DNA of 64,000 nucleotides from Erigeron canadensis (GCF_010389155.1 NC_057767.1:3393765-3457764), one strand, 5' to 3'. Counted from the stretch's first letter, positions 1-12,212 are shown. Notes: generated by a model not told the origin, from the sequence alone. Program-made: numbers and translations.

Positions 1-211
1 GCAAATTCATGCGATCCAATCACAACAACCGGGTCAAAGTAGAGGCCTTTTTACTCGGGCTAAAAACCATGTAAAAAAGGGTAAGTATCATTACACTGTT
101 TTTATATACCCAAAGCAAAACTGTGTAAAAGCCATGTTTTAGTAGTAGTGACGACACAGTAGAATCTTGTAGCAAGTTATTTTGTAATCAAAACTATTAA
201 CATATACAAAG

Positions 212-1920
212 AAGTTTACTGATTGTGTATCATATCGGTTAGCATGTGTTTCTGGCAAAACAGACACACAAGTTTACGAAGATGCAAACAACAACAATGA
301 AGCTCCAGAGAATTATGTATTAGGAAGTAATGATGGTAAACTGAATCACATTGACACACAAAACATAGCCGAGGGATTAGGTACCCCACATGTAGAGCAT
401 TGTGTAGAAGAATTGTATAACAGCTACGATGACTCGGTTCTTTCATTTGGATGGCCGAAGGAACCCACGACTATACAGGTATAACCGTAGGCATATGTGT
501 TCCAATATGTTAGTGAATGTTATTACTTAAAGGAGTTCTTATGTGGGGGGGGGGGGGGGGGGGGGGGGGGGGGATGTCTAAGCAGTCACATTTTGCCGCT
601 AGTTTAGTTGAGTTATAAATTTAACCCCTAAACTTTCATGTGAATGTTACAATCACTGACTTTAGCTGAATGTGAAGGATGATAACGGGCTGGATGAAAA
701 TGCATCTACAATGTTGGATTGTGTATATATATATCTCTACCTCCCTTTATATTTTAAATTTATTTTACTTAGCTTTCTTTAGAACTAGTTTATGTGGTAC
801 ACTTAAATGGTTTATGTTGAAAATGGAATTTTGGCAAATAGCTTTATAGGCTAGTTTCTGCCGGAACAACATATCCGAACGGCTTAGAAGCCTGGAATGA
901 CGAATGTTGGCAACAGTTTGCAGGCCAAAATGGGTCAAATCAGTTTTTATAATGGGCTAATGGCTTCTTTTTTTTTTTTTAAAAAAAATAGTTAAAATAT
1001 TAATATGATCGTAGAAGGTATACTATTAAAATAATTTCTGTTATATTGGCTTCAGTTTGTATTGACTTTTGTCATTTTTCTGTTAATATTTAAAATACTA
1101 GATATGATTGTAAACTACCAAACAAATTTCTATTTTTTATGGAACAAAACAAACACAAGAGGTAAGCAGTTAATACCATTGTATTTAGTTTAGTTCTTTT
1201 AATGCAACAATTTACTGTTTAAGTAATAACCAATGGATTCTGAAGTTCCATTTGATATAATTGCTTCAACATAATTGAAATGAACGTAGGAAAATGCGTT
1301 TATCATTACACAACCTGGTCATATTGCCAACTCTAATCTGTATTCATCTTGTACAGCTGGGTATGCAACTTCCTAGAAAGGCTTCAACTTCTCAAAGTGG
1401 CACAATTCTTGTCCAAGGCTACAAAGTGAAACAGAGTGTTGCACCAATTCTTGAAGCCATATTTAAGAAACACGGTGATATTGCAGCTGAATGTATTTTC
1501 AATATAGCTTCTGTGAGAGCATCTTTGCTTGAGGTTGTGTGCGAGGTTGTCATGCAAATTGAAGCCAATGATGTTATTGAGAAAATGGAAGAAATTGAGT
1601 CCCATTTGACACAGGCAGAGGCAGCTAAAATTGATGTGTCGTGGCTTCGGGTCCACTTGGAAGCCATTTACAATAACAAAAGGAAGGAGGTCAAGAAAAA
1701 GTGGAGTTTGCTTACGGAAACAAAAGTAAACACCGTTTTGGTTCAAAAAGCTGCCCAAATGGATCTGAGAGAAAGAAGTGCAGAGCTTGTGACTGCGCAG
1801 GAACGATTTAAAGTGGCGGAAAGGTGCGTGAGAGTACTTCATCTTGTTGAAGAGAAACTTGTTAACATTTTGGACTGTAAGGCTGAAAAAGACTCGTGGG
1901 GTAGACAACCAATGTTATAG
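212..1920 (+). CDS. PEARLI-4 domain gene, copy 1 (3' exons only, 5' end outside window)
   Basis: I read three exons that join in one open frame: 212-478 (89 codons after acceptor acaaag, donor gtataa), 666-722 (19 codons) and 1357-1920 (stop at 1918-1920). The last exon encodes a PEARLI-4 type domain: VQGYKV, then APILEAIFKKHGDIAAEC, then LLEVVCEVV, then a WLR.HLEAI segment and a charged tail (about residues 60-165 of the exon) that looks coiled-coil. PEARLI-4 proteins are annotated as phospholipase-like, but no enzyme activity follows from this sequence. The first exon is Asn/Glu-rich and I recognise no domain in it. The last exon closely resembles 23722-24204 and the decayed 10620-11150, so this is one member of a local tandem family. 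The gene begins left of the window. The splice model is inferred from open frame and splice motifs only. Confidence 0.5.
545..573. repeat. G29 homopolymer
   Basis: A run of 29 consecutive G on the plus strand lies in the intron after the 212-478 exon. It can form G-quadruplex structure. The length is probably unreliable because such runs are hard to sequence. Confidence 0.9.
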
Positions 1921-2885
1921 GCTAACTAAATCATGCTAGGTGTATAATAGTAGATTGCCAGAGTCATGTCTAATTGTCTAAACGCCTATTATGTCTATGG
2001 TAGGAGAGCCCTTTCTGGAAAGACAGGGTAAGTTTATCTATATAGCTTGTTTGCTAAGTGCTTGGGATTAGATTTCTGTATAAATCATCCTTTTGGTTTT
2101 CTAGTTAAAGCTCACAAAATAATGGGTGGGTTGGTTAAGTAATGAGTAAAAGCGGGTTGGTTCAACATTAAATCTTAGTCTGGGTCACAGACTCTGGTTG
2201 GGTTCGGTCCACATTGCAATTTGGGTGAACATTGCAGCACTTTTATGTTTTTATAAACCTGTGAAGAGCCAAGAGTCTGCTAACTTTAGACTTGTTAAAC
2301 CCGTTCAAATTTTCAATCCATTTCCTTTATAGGTGTTATGCTATCTATTTACAGTCTCTTTTAGCCTACCACTATTTATGTTTTACAACGCCAAATAACC
2401 CAAATTACTACACCATAAGACATAAATTTGTCGCGTGAGGCTAAAACAGGCCAGAGGTGATGTACATATATTCACTTTTTTATATTAAAATTGTTGCATG
2501 TTCTCATTCCTCTTTATATAGATCCTGAGCTTCCTGATTGTTTTTGTGTAATGCTGATTATCGTTGCATGCCGCTCTACTCATTTTCTGTAATGTTGATC
2601 ATATGTGGGAGGTTCATTGGTTCAGGTAAAACCCCAATGATTTCCGTTATAGGGTGATCAGGAAATTGGTGACGGTATCATCCTTCGATATCAAAATATA
2701 TCATAAGAATATAAGACCAATAGTTGATGTGAGATCTTGCAATGGACCTCGAGTTGATTTGGCTTATAAAACAGTATTAAGTATCTTTTGACCCGTAAGA
2801 AAAATAATTCATGACAACAATAAAACCATAAAAATAAAACCCTCTTTGGATCTGCTTTCAGAATACCTTTTTTCACAAATGACAA
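1921..2885. other. Intergenic, no gene seen
   Basis: The first bases (atcatgctag...) match the 3' flank of the other two PEARLI-4 copies, so this begins as duplicated downstream sequence. A stretch near 2110-2160 has the 'aatgggtgggttggtt' type repeat found in many introns of this window. Short open frames here have no recognisable family. Confidence 0.5.
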
Positions 2886-3030
2886 CCGTGAGTCCGTGAC
2901 ATTGTTAGAGACTTGGAGGAGTTAACTGGAAAAGGGTAAGTAATGCTTATTTCCTTAATGGATCTCAAGGAAGCGGAGTTTTTTGGATTAATTTCGTAGA
3001 TTACAACTTATTTCCAACTCATTAGGTTAA
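2886..3030 (+). pseudogene. Relic of the transposon-protein exon of the PEARLI-4 family
   Basis: The stretch keeps 'ggaggagttaactggaaa', identical to the copy 2 exon at about 5902-5919, followed by diverged matches to the same exon (ggatctcaagg, tttggatt, cttatttccaactc) in the same order. Intervening bases are deleted or scrambled. It lies about 1 kb after copy 1 and about 2.5 kb before copy 2, and is best read as the residue of another, mostly deleted copy. Confidence 0.5.
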
Positions 3031-4190
3031 AGTAAAGGCCCAAAATTACAACGGGTTTATCATGGCATTTTGAAAGTTTTGAGTTCCATCACAAATATTC
3101 TTGTAATTTAGGATTAAAACAATATACCATTAAAAAAGGTTGTGAAATTGGTTTGACTATGATACTATGTAATCTATATACCTTCCATACAACAATAAAC
3201 AAACACAAAAAATTTTTAAAAAATAGAAAATAAGTTTAATAAACTTGATCATACATCTTGATAAAATAAATAACGAGTCACGAGTGTATCAAAAATTTTT
3301 TATTAACCAGGTATTATCATTAATATTATGTTTGCGCAATATATGCTATCGCAATTCATAGTTAATCTTGTGCTTTTTTTAATATACTTATATCACTTTA
3401 TAAGGTTCATAACATTTTTATAACCTAATTTTGACAGAATAGTCGCTTCAGATATTGAATTATATTTTTTTTTTGAAGTTTTAAGTAGTTAAAATTCTTA
3501 CTCGATTAAATTTTAATATTTATATTATTATTATTATTATTTTTTAGAACGACAATCTAATCTACTCTTATTTCTAAATTATACGCATTCCTGGGATGAA
3601 ACCCAGGAATCTCGAAAAATCTTTATTAATCCACCACCATAACAACATTTTAATCTATATTATTATTTTGATAAAAGTTAAGTAATAAAAAATAACAAAT
3701 GAATAATATTCAATAGGGTTCGTGACCTTTGTAGAATTTGTGTTTGATACCTGCTACTCATATTTTGTGAGATGGATTAATAAGGATTTTGTAGAAGTAT
3801 TATTTTTATTTCAAAAATGCATATAATTTAGACATAAAAGTAGATAATTAAATAAATAATTTTTAAATTAATTTTTAATATAATAATATATATTATATGG
3901 TTAAAATGTTATTATTATTAATTATATGATTTTTTAATATTTTTTGGTTAAAACTATTGTTTACCTTGCCATAAAATTTCATTAACCCCAATTTATATAT
4001 CGTTGTCTTTTCTGAAAACAGAGGCTATGAGTTCGATCCTTATACTCAGTCTTTTTTATCTTTGGTAAAACCTAAAAGCAATCTTCTTACTTTTGATTGC
4101 GGGTAGAATTGTCTACGTATAAAATCCCACGAGTTATTTTACTTTTCCTAATTTACATAGCAGTAAAATAAATTGTGTTAATTTTCTTGT
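3031..4190. other. AT-rich intergenic, no gene
   Basis: Very AT-rich with a short TTA repeat near 3522-3541. There is no open frame of note and no recognised family. Confidence 0.6.
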
Positions 4191-4225
4191 TCTTTATCCA
4201 ATCCTCACTCTCCACCATATTTATG

Positions 4226-4280
4226 AAAGTACTACCACCTCCGGCCACCTCAAACCACCGCCAGCCGCCACAATCTCCAA
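4226..4280 (+). repeat. Shared CG-richer 5' block of copies 2 and 3 (upstream of copy 2)
   Basis: A block reading cctccggccacctcaaaccaccgccagccg... is almost identical to 20220-20262 upstream of copy 3. The two are followed by similar sequence up to the first large exon. It shows that the duplicated unit includes at least 1 kb of 5' flank. At 20206 it could encode a short Pro-rich exon starting at an ATG with donor ggtatga, but the frame does not join openly to the next exon, so I treat it as probable 5' leader. Confidence 0.6.
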
Positions 4281-4639
4281 ACACTCAACCTCCACCATCC
4301 CATCTTAAGCCCCAGTCGGTGAGTCAGTCGGTCTGCACATCCATGAATTGACACACACCAACTGAAAACACACACCTGAGGTATGAATTATCCTAAACCC
4401 CCTATTGATACCCTCTGTATATAATTATATTGTATATATACATTGTATATAAAACGTTAGTATATAAAGTAATTCACAATCAATGTAAGTATACTATATT
4501 AAGTGCCGTAATTTTGGGACAAATTAAAAATTGTGAGTTAGGCTATATTATCCAAAGCATAGTGTTACATACTAAGTGCCGTAATTCGGGCAATATCTTA
4601 ATTTCTTTAATTAGGGTAAAGTTGACCTACAAATGACTT

Positions 4640-5417
4640 TGTACCCTTATTGCCTAAGTTGGAAAATGCAAAACCATGTTACCCACTTGGTTTTAAAAGG
4701 CGATAGGCGCAAAAAAGGAAGAGGTTCATATGCGAGGCGCACACTTGTGAAATTTATTTTGCAATTATTTATATAGTATATATAACACATAAAATACCAA
4801 AACACCATCATTAATAGCCACGTATAAGTCCGGCTTTGACAAATTTAGTGTTTGAAATGAAAACCCCAAAAGGTTGTTGGTCTCATTGAGGAAGAAGAAA
4901 TAAGAGATCGATCTTGTTGAAAAAAGAAAAGCTAAGGAAATTTTTTTTACATATTAAGGAAAAATTTATTTGTTGTGTACAAAAAACTTGTGCTTTTTAG
5001 TGCCCGGGCTTAATCCAAAAGCTCAAAAAGTGCTCGATTTTTGTACACCCTGCGCCTTGGGTACCAAAAAGCTCGGTGCGCCTAGCGTCAGACGTGCTTT
5101 TTAAACCAAGGTTACCCAAGATGAGGATTCATGCATCGTATATTACCTCAAGTTACAGTTATTCCCTGTAAAAACACAAAAGAAATGTGGCTCAAGTCTT
5201 TTAGCTTATTTTCACACAAAAATCTTATGAGTACTTCCGAATATGCTTATCCAAACACTTTTAAGAGACTTAATAGCTTTAAGATACTTGAGTAGGCTAT
5301 TAAGCTCTATAAAAAAGACTAATCCATACACCCCCTTAGACTTGGTGCTTATATGATCTATTAGATATGTGTGGTTCATGTGTCTATTTTTTTTATTGTA
5401 AATGTTATCTTGTCAGA
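4640..5417. other. 5' flank of copy 2, no separate gene
   Basis: From about 5100 this matches 20750-21055 before copy 3 (gaggattcatgc, caagctacagttattcc, cacacccccttag and the cttgtcag acceptor-like end). At 4680-5100 there is other AT-rich repeat-like sequence absent from copy 3. Confidence 0.5.
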
Positions 5418-6739
5418 CTAAAGATCGGTAAATACGACGGAATGTGTGTGGAGAAACACAGGCACACACCTGGTGAGACGAATGACTTTCACTTTTCAGA
5501 AGATACCCAAGATACCCTCCTTTCAAATCCGATTCCCAACCGATGATGCAGTGAGTAGATATAAAATGTATACTAGAAACCGGAACCTGTATATGGAAAG
5601 GGGGTTCACATTCTCAGAATCTGGCCAACTGGAGTTGTCTCATACCGTCTCTCGAGTTATCAAGGATCATGAATGGGATTCCTTTTGTGAGAACCCTTCT
5701 CCTGCATCTATTCCTCTGGTTAGAGAATTCTATGCTAATTATGATCCAAAGAAACCCAATTTAGTGCGTGTTCGAGGTAAGTTAGTAGATGCAAGTGCAT
5801 CAGCTATCAACTCTATATATTTTCTCACCGACCATCAAAGTAGTTTCTTTGAATCTGCTTCTAATTTCAATGTATCGACTTTCACAATGAGGGGCATTGT
5901 GGAGGAGTTAACTGGAAAGAGAGTGACTTACAAGAAGGCCAAAAGTGGTATGTACATTTCTTTGGGGAACCTCAAGGCAGGCCAGGATATTTGGGTCTTC
6001 TTCCAACTCCTTACGATACAGCTATATCAAAAGATGATACAGCAATATCTAAAGATATAGCCATTTTGCTGTATTGTATTATGGTTGGAAAGCCAATCAA
6101 TGTGGGGAAAGTAATAGCAAAACAAATACTTAAATGTGCTAGCCTAGAATCTGGTGATTTGTGGTTCCCCTCCCTCATCACACGGTTATGTGAAGAACAT
6201 AATGTTCTTCCATCTAGTTGTGAACCTGTCCAAGAACCTTATCCTCCTCTTCTGTTGGAAACGACTCAAACGAGTAAAACTAAAAGGAAAAAAAGCCTGT
6301 CAGATCATGACCCATCGTCCCCTGTAGCTAGGAAAAGTTACCACCCTTGGGATCCTAAGTATTCTATGACAGCTTTGGTCACGACCCTAATCGCCCTATC
6401 CCAGCAGAAGCCAGTGAAAATGCTCCATCACTTTCTGACTTTTCCTGTCAGTTTTCACAGGCAACAATATCACAACTACTGCCACCAGCAGTATCATCAC
6501 CTTCCTCTGCCGAACCTCCCCCCCCAGCCAGTGTGACTCGGATGAAGTGACCGTGAGTTATAATATTTAATGTTTGAGCAATTATATATACTCCTAAAAT
6601 TAAACACAATCCATTCAACATCTATGACATGGAATACTTTAGTTACCTCTCCTAATATTTATCTTTTGCTTTGTTAATCGTTCCATTAATTTTTTTGGGC
6701 TATCTTTAGGTCCATGTTTTTGGCCTACCAATCATTTTT

Positions 6740-7090
6740 CTTAAAATAATCAGTGAAACTTTTGAAATAGAACAATATAGAAGAGGTAACCATTTGACAC
6801 TTCTCACCAGTTTCCTCTGCCTACTACAACAATGACATCATCACAACAGGTACCACTAGTAACACCATCAGCTCCTGATGCTGAGCCTTCGTCTCCCCCT
6901 CAGGCTAACTTAAGTGAGCTTCCGGTGAGTAATATATATATATACACATATATAGAATGTTTTGACTTTGCTTTAAATTTATATTATCGCATGATTACTT
7001 AACTTTTAAACTAATTCCACATAGGAAGCTTTATGCATTTTGAATAGATTTCGGGTGACATCTAGTCCATTGGAATGGTTCACAATGCTA
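6740..7090 (+). repeat. Left copy of a ~350-bp direct repeat flanking the copia fragment
   Basis: From 'atcatttttcttaaaataatc' to 'gctacta' this matches 9097-9450 in order, including the Pro-rich exon and the short exon encoding EALCILNRFR. The repeat brackets the copia fragment exactly. Confidence 0.8.
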
Positions 7091-9096
7091 CTATTAGACA
7101 TATTAGTTTCCATATATCTACTTTCTATAATATTAGTTTCCATGTATTGATTTAGGCTACTCTATAAATATAGCCTCTTGTAATCCCTATTAGGTACAAT
7201 CAAATACAATAACCTACAAGGTTTCATATGGTATCAGAGCCATAAATCCGGCAACAATTCCGGTTATCAACAACCCTTACCGGAAAATTAATCCTTGTAA
7301 TTTTCGAATTCAGATCTATACCAATTAACCCTTGTAATCTTCGAATTCGACTTCACCTTCACTACCACTAGATTTAGATCAAGATTTCGGAAAAAAAACC
7401 CATAAAAATTCATCGCCAAAGCAGCCACGCGCCACCTGACCCAGTCGCCGGATTTTACAAAATCCGATCAGATCTGCATTTTTCCGGCGAGTCTGATATC
7501 ACCGCTGCCGCCATCTTCCGATTCAGCAAATTCCGATCAAAATCCTTAAAAAAACGCACTACAGTGCCGCACTGCCGCTGCTACAGTGCCATTGCTATAG
7601 TAAAAAACACACACACACACACAATAATGACTGATTATATGCAAATTTTACAACAATTAATTGCTCGGCTTGGTTTAAAAATAGGACCGGTCTCTTCACA
7701 ACTACACAAGAATTACACAAACTACTCACATAACTATAACACAAGCAGTGATAACAACCTCAACCAAAAAGGAAACCAAAACTCAAGTTCGTTTATTTTT
7801 CGCAATAAGGTTTATGGCACGTGTAACAAGTGTGGAATTGTTTATATTCTATCACAATGCCCGAATCGTGACCCGTCCACTTTCCAGACGAGACAATCGT
7901 TTGTCAATTATGTCCACCATCATCGTTCACAGACATCTAGTTCATGGCTTTGCGACACCGGATCAAACAACCACGTTGGAAAGGATTTGTCGCTTTTTGA
8001 TATCGCTCAACCCTACTATGGTAGCGACAATCTACATGTTGGTGACGGTAACGGCTTACCCATTTTGCATATTGGTTCATCTCGTTATTATTCACCTAGC
8101 AAAACCTTTTCTGTAAAGACTATTCTTCATGTTCCAGAAATCAAAGAAAATCTCCTTTCTGTTCAAAAATTTTGCCATGATAACAATGTTTATTTTAGCT
8201 TTTACCCCACCTTCTTTGTTGTCAAAGACATACATTCACACAATTCACTCCTTATGGGTACTAGTGATGGACGACTCTACAAACTCAACTTTCTAGCCAA
8301 TCAACCAATTCCCAGAATTGCTTTCTTAACCGCCCGAGCAAGAGGTCGGAAATAAGGGTGTTTCTAATGATGAAAAGAGCTTTTTTTTATCTGAATCAAT
8401 TTGAACAAGAGCTACATCAGCAGGACTCTCTGCAAGTGGCATCAAGAGCATCCATCACAGAATTCCCTCAGTATCAATGAGAACGAACCCCTACTCCAGA
8501 GTATGTTCATCTACTTCGTCCTTTTAGTAACTGAGGCACTATGGGATGCAAAGAAGCTTCGTCACCCTTCTTTAGTTGCTTCTACTTTTTTCAAAAAAGA
8601 TTGGGTTGGTGTTTAGTGTACCGCTTGTGTAGCCTATGCACGGGTACAATATCAAAAAGAATGCGTTGCATGGAAAAGTAAAATGTCCAACTAATATAAC
8701 CGGGGTTGTTAAACGTTACAAAGCCCGCCTAGTTGCCAATGGGTTTCGACAACAACTTAACCCGACATTGATTATCATGAGACTTTCAGTCCTGTTGTTA
8801 AGGTCACCACCATCCGTCTTGTCCTTCCTCTAGCTGTTGCACAAAAGTGGTCATTACGACAACTTGATGTCCAAAATGCCTTTTTACATGGCGATCCCAA
8901 GGAACTATTTATTTAGAACAACCTCAGGGCTTTGTTGATCCACACAAACCGGATCATGTATGTCGTTTACACAAATCTCTATATGGCCTCAAACAAGCCC
9001 CCCGAGCGTGGTTCCAACGATTATCAAGTACTTTTCAACACCTTGGATTTAATTACACGCTCAAAAACAGATCCATCTCTATTCATCTATACCGAT
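7091..9096 (+). mobile_element. Truncated Ty1/copia retrotransposon
   Basis: A short LTR-like end finishes in ...aaggtttca at about 7228, followed by the initiator-Met tRNA primer site tggtatcagagc, a copia hallmark. The polyprotein follows: a degenerate zinc knuckle (CNKC...C, about 7831-7860), the protease motif SSWLCDTGSNNHV (catalytic DTG near 7955), and the gag-pre-integrase segment ending GTSDGRLYKLNF. Integrase is missing. Reverse transcriptase resumes near 8700 ([56 protein letters not shown]) with several frameshifts and breaks at SDPSLFIY, before the YVDD catalytic motif. No 3' LTR follows; the sequence passes straight into the second copy of the flanking repeat. The element cannot be functional. 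Confidence 0.85.
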
Positions 9097-9450
9097 CATT
9101 TTCTTAAAATAATCATTGAAACATTTGAAATAGAACAATATAGAAGAGGTAACCATCTAACGCTTCTCACCGGCCTCCTCTGCCTACTACACAAATAACA
9201 TCATCACAACAGGTACCACTACCACCAGTAACACCATCAGCTCCTGCAGCCAAGCCTTCGTCTCTTTCTCAGGCTAACTTGGATGAGCTTCCGGTGAGTA
9301 AAATATATAATGTTTTAACTTTGCTTAAATTCTATGTTATTGCATGATAACTGAACTTTTTAACCAATTCGACAAAGGAACCTTTATCCATTTTGAATAG
9401 ATTGCGGGTGACTTCTAACCCATTGGAATGGTTCATGATGCTACTACGTT
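9097..9450 (+). repeat. Right copy of the ~350-bp direct repeat after the copia fragment
   Basis: Matches 6740-7090, with about one difference per ten bases. It carries a second Pro-rich exon (about 9212-9292) and a second short exon encoding EPLSILNRLR (about 9378-9407) with acceptor acaaag and donor gtgact. A third, more diverged Pro-rich exon follows at about 9740-9853. Confidence 0.8.
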
Positions 9451-11150
9451 ATCTAAATCTAAATGTATGGGTGGTGCATGTGTCTTTTGTCTTATTAAAG
9501 ATTGGCTTAAATACGGCCAAGACGAAAGAGTTAGACATAATACATTTAATGTCTAACACATAAAGTTCGCTTTTTATATCTTCTAATATTTATTTTATCT
9601 TTGGTTTGCTGAGTCACTGAGTGTGCCAATCATTTTTTTTAGGCATATTTCCAGATTCATGTTCCAGGTCAACCTATTCTAGCAGATGCCGCTGAAAATG
9701 CTCCACAGCATTTTGACATACTCTTTTCAGCAGCCCCCGCCGCCTACTGCACAAGCAAAATCATCACAATCGCTCGCTGCCACCAGTAGGACCATTATTA
9801 GTTCTTCATGCTGAGCCTTTGTCTCCGCCTCAGACTGACTCGATTGAGCTGCAGGTGAATGAAACATTTAATTAATGTTACATAGGCCTATAATATGGAC
9901 CTAAAAAAAGCCATATTTCATTTGATGCCTAACACTCACTTTTTATCTTTACTAATAATCAATCCCTGCCAAAGATTTCTCTGAAGGTTTAAGTATGCTT
10001 AAAAATCTATATTATCGCTATTTGAACTGTTTAACCCATAAGTAGGTTGAAAATTGCCACCTTGAATTCTAGTGCCCTGATAATAAACATAAATAGCACT
10101 TCACAATTATACTGTATCTTTAATTAGTTATTATATGATGATGGTGATGAATTGAAGGACTCTCTACCTCCCTTTATATTCTTGAATTGGTTTCACTCGA
10201 TCGGCTCTTTTTAAGCTATAGCTTATGTTATACACTCCTATGTTATATATAATATATTAGACAGGGAGTATTTTATCCGAGTAGTCAAAGCTGGTTGAAT
10301 TTGTACTTCTATTTTTTTTTTTTTTATGGGGTGAATCATCATATTCGAACATGCTAGAATTAAGATTTATTCTTCTTACAGGTAAGAACTTACAGGTTAA
10401 AATGGTCAACCTAGCTTGTCTTGACCTTTGTCATTTTTCTTAAATTGTGTGTAGCTAAAAAAATATTGTATGATAATACTACTCCGTATTAAAGTAATCA
10501 CTAAACTTTCTGAATAAAACAAATTGAGGTAACATGACAAATTGACAATTGTTGATAGTTTAATTTTCTTTTCGTCCTACAATTAATTTACTAGGGGTGT
10601 AACGTAATTGCTTTTGTGTAAAGGTTTCATCTTCTCAAAGTGGCACAATTTGTGTCCAAGGCTGCATACAATGTGAAGCGGAGCTAGTGTTGCACCCATT
10701 CTTGAAGAAACACGGTGACATTGCTTCTAAAATGCCAATTCAAAACAGCTTCGATCTGTGAGATCAAATTTCCTTGAGGTTGTTTGTGAAGTTGTCACAA
10801 GAATCGAAGTGGATGATGTTAATGAGAAACTCTTGAAGAATTAGAGGGCCAGGTTTCAGATGCAGAGGCCAACATCATCAATGTGTCATGGCTTAGAGCT
10901 CACTTGGAAGCCCTTCACAAAAGGAAGCTAGGGAGCCATGGAAACGAAAGTAAACACCATTTTGGTTGAGAATGCATGCTGCGCGGATGGATCTGAGAGA
11001 GAGATGCGAAGACCTCATGACTGCCTAAGAACGATTTGAAAAGGCGCGTGAGATTACTCCATCTTGTTAGAAAGAATATAGAAAACACTCTCTCAGAAAC
11101 AAAGGCTGAAACCAACTTGTGGGTAAAACAAGGACTTTTATAAGGCTATT

Positions 11151-12060
11151 TAAATCATGCTATATGATTTTTAGGTTGTGTGAGATCCTTTTGTTGATAG
11201 ATGCATCAGGTTTTATGTATAAGCCAGTACCGAACTAGCTTGTTTATGTAAATAATGTACGTGTTAATAGATCTTATGATTACAAATCTATCTAGTGCTT
11301 TAGAGGTGGCAAAATGGGCGGGTTCACTTGGTTTAGTAACAGGTAAAAATGGATCAGGTTTGGTTGTATTTACCTAGCAACACTCTCATGCCCTTTTTAA
11401 AAATAAGCTCTTAAATAATTATCACAATAAATAATTATCACTAGGTTTAGTAAAAGGTCAAATTAAAATGGATCAGGCTTTGGTTGTGTTCTTTTTAAAA
11501 ATAGTCGTTCAAAAAAATAATAATAATTAATAAAATACTTATCGCAATATGATTACAAAAGGTATTTTATCTGAAAGATGATATTTGTTTTCTTTAAGTG
11601 GCTGTGTTTTTATCTATTTTACCATTTTCGTATTGCTTTTTCTTAAATCTATATTCTATATTCTAAACTGTCATTTTGAAATGCTGAAATAGTACGTGGA
11701 AAGCTCCTGAGATAGTTTTGTTCTCTGTGTTGAATAGAGATTGTTATTTAATATGATAATATGATATGATAGAGGCTTTGCTATCAAATAAAAGCATGTC
11801 TTCCCATTTGCCATTTGTAAACTAGTTAACGAAAGGAATAGAGACCATAAAATAACAATTCGTCCAAAACATGATCAATGATTAAAGCCCTCCGCTTGCC
11901 TAGCGCGCATCAACCATACGTAGAGTTCAAGTTCATTGTGTAGAGCTATTTGTTTGAATGGATCTGTTCCAAAAGGAATAAAAAATTGTCGTTGAGGTTT
12001 ATATCTTCTTATATCAAATACAAGACAAGATGATGTCAATATAAGCTTTAGTCTAATAAT
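11151..12060. other. 3' flank of copy 2
   Basis: Matches the 3' flank of copy 3 (24235-24720), including gaggtggcaaaatgggcggg and the gtagagctatttgttt block at about 11940. No separate gene is seen. Confidence 0.5.
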
Positions 12061-12082
12061 CGTTTTAGCTACTTCATGTTTT

Positions 12083-12212
12083 TATGGTAAAATCCTACAC
12101 TTTGAAATAATAATCTTTTTGACCATGTAACTTATTTTTATAATGTTAAGGTAAAATCTTATACTTTGAAAAATAGTAATCTTTTTGACCATGTAACTTA
12201 TTATATATACAT
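12083..12212. repeat. Imperfect direct repeat, two units of about 65 bp
   Basis: 'ggtaaaatc.ta.actttgaaa' followed by 'ctttttgaccatgtaactta' occurs at about 12086-12135 and again at about 12151-12200. Confidence 0.75.

Larger units (their letters stand above)
5418..11150 (+). pseudogene. Transposon-protein/PEARLI-4 gene, copy 2 (disrupted)
   Basis: The order matches copy 3: large N-terminal exon (5418-6545), Pro-rich exon (6843-6927), short exon (about 7025-7054), PEARLI-4 exon (about 10620-11140). Damage is visible throughout. The copy 3 start ATG (context aatatgac) is aatacgac here. About 20 bp are missing at 5998-6001, where copy 3 has atgttcatcaaatttaacct, so the frame shifts between VWVFF and QLLTI. 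A short duplication around aaagatgatacagcaatatc follows. A truncated copia element lies in the body at about 7.09-9.10 kb. The PEARLI-4 exon has lost the bases for 'EAIF' and carries further indels. The intact part still shows VREFYANYDP, VRVRGKLVDAS and the AILLYCIM..GKPINVGKVIAKQI block typical of the plant transposon-protein domain. Confidence 0.8.

Noticed and set aside
1384..1908. Minus-strand open frame of 174 codons
   Set aside because: It lies wholly antisense to the PEARLI-4 exon of copy 1 and shows no family; it is a shadow frame.
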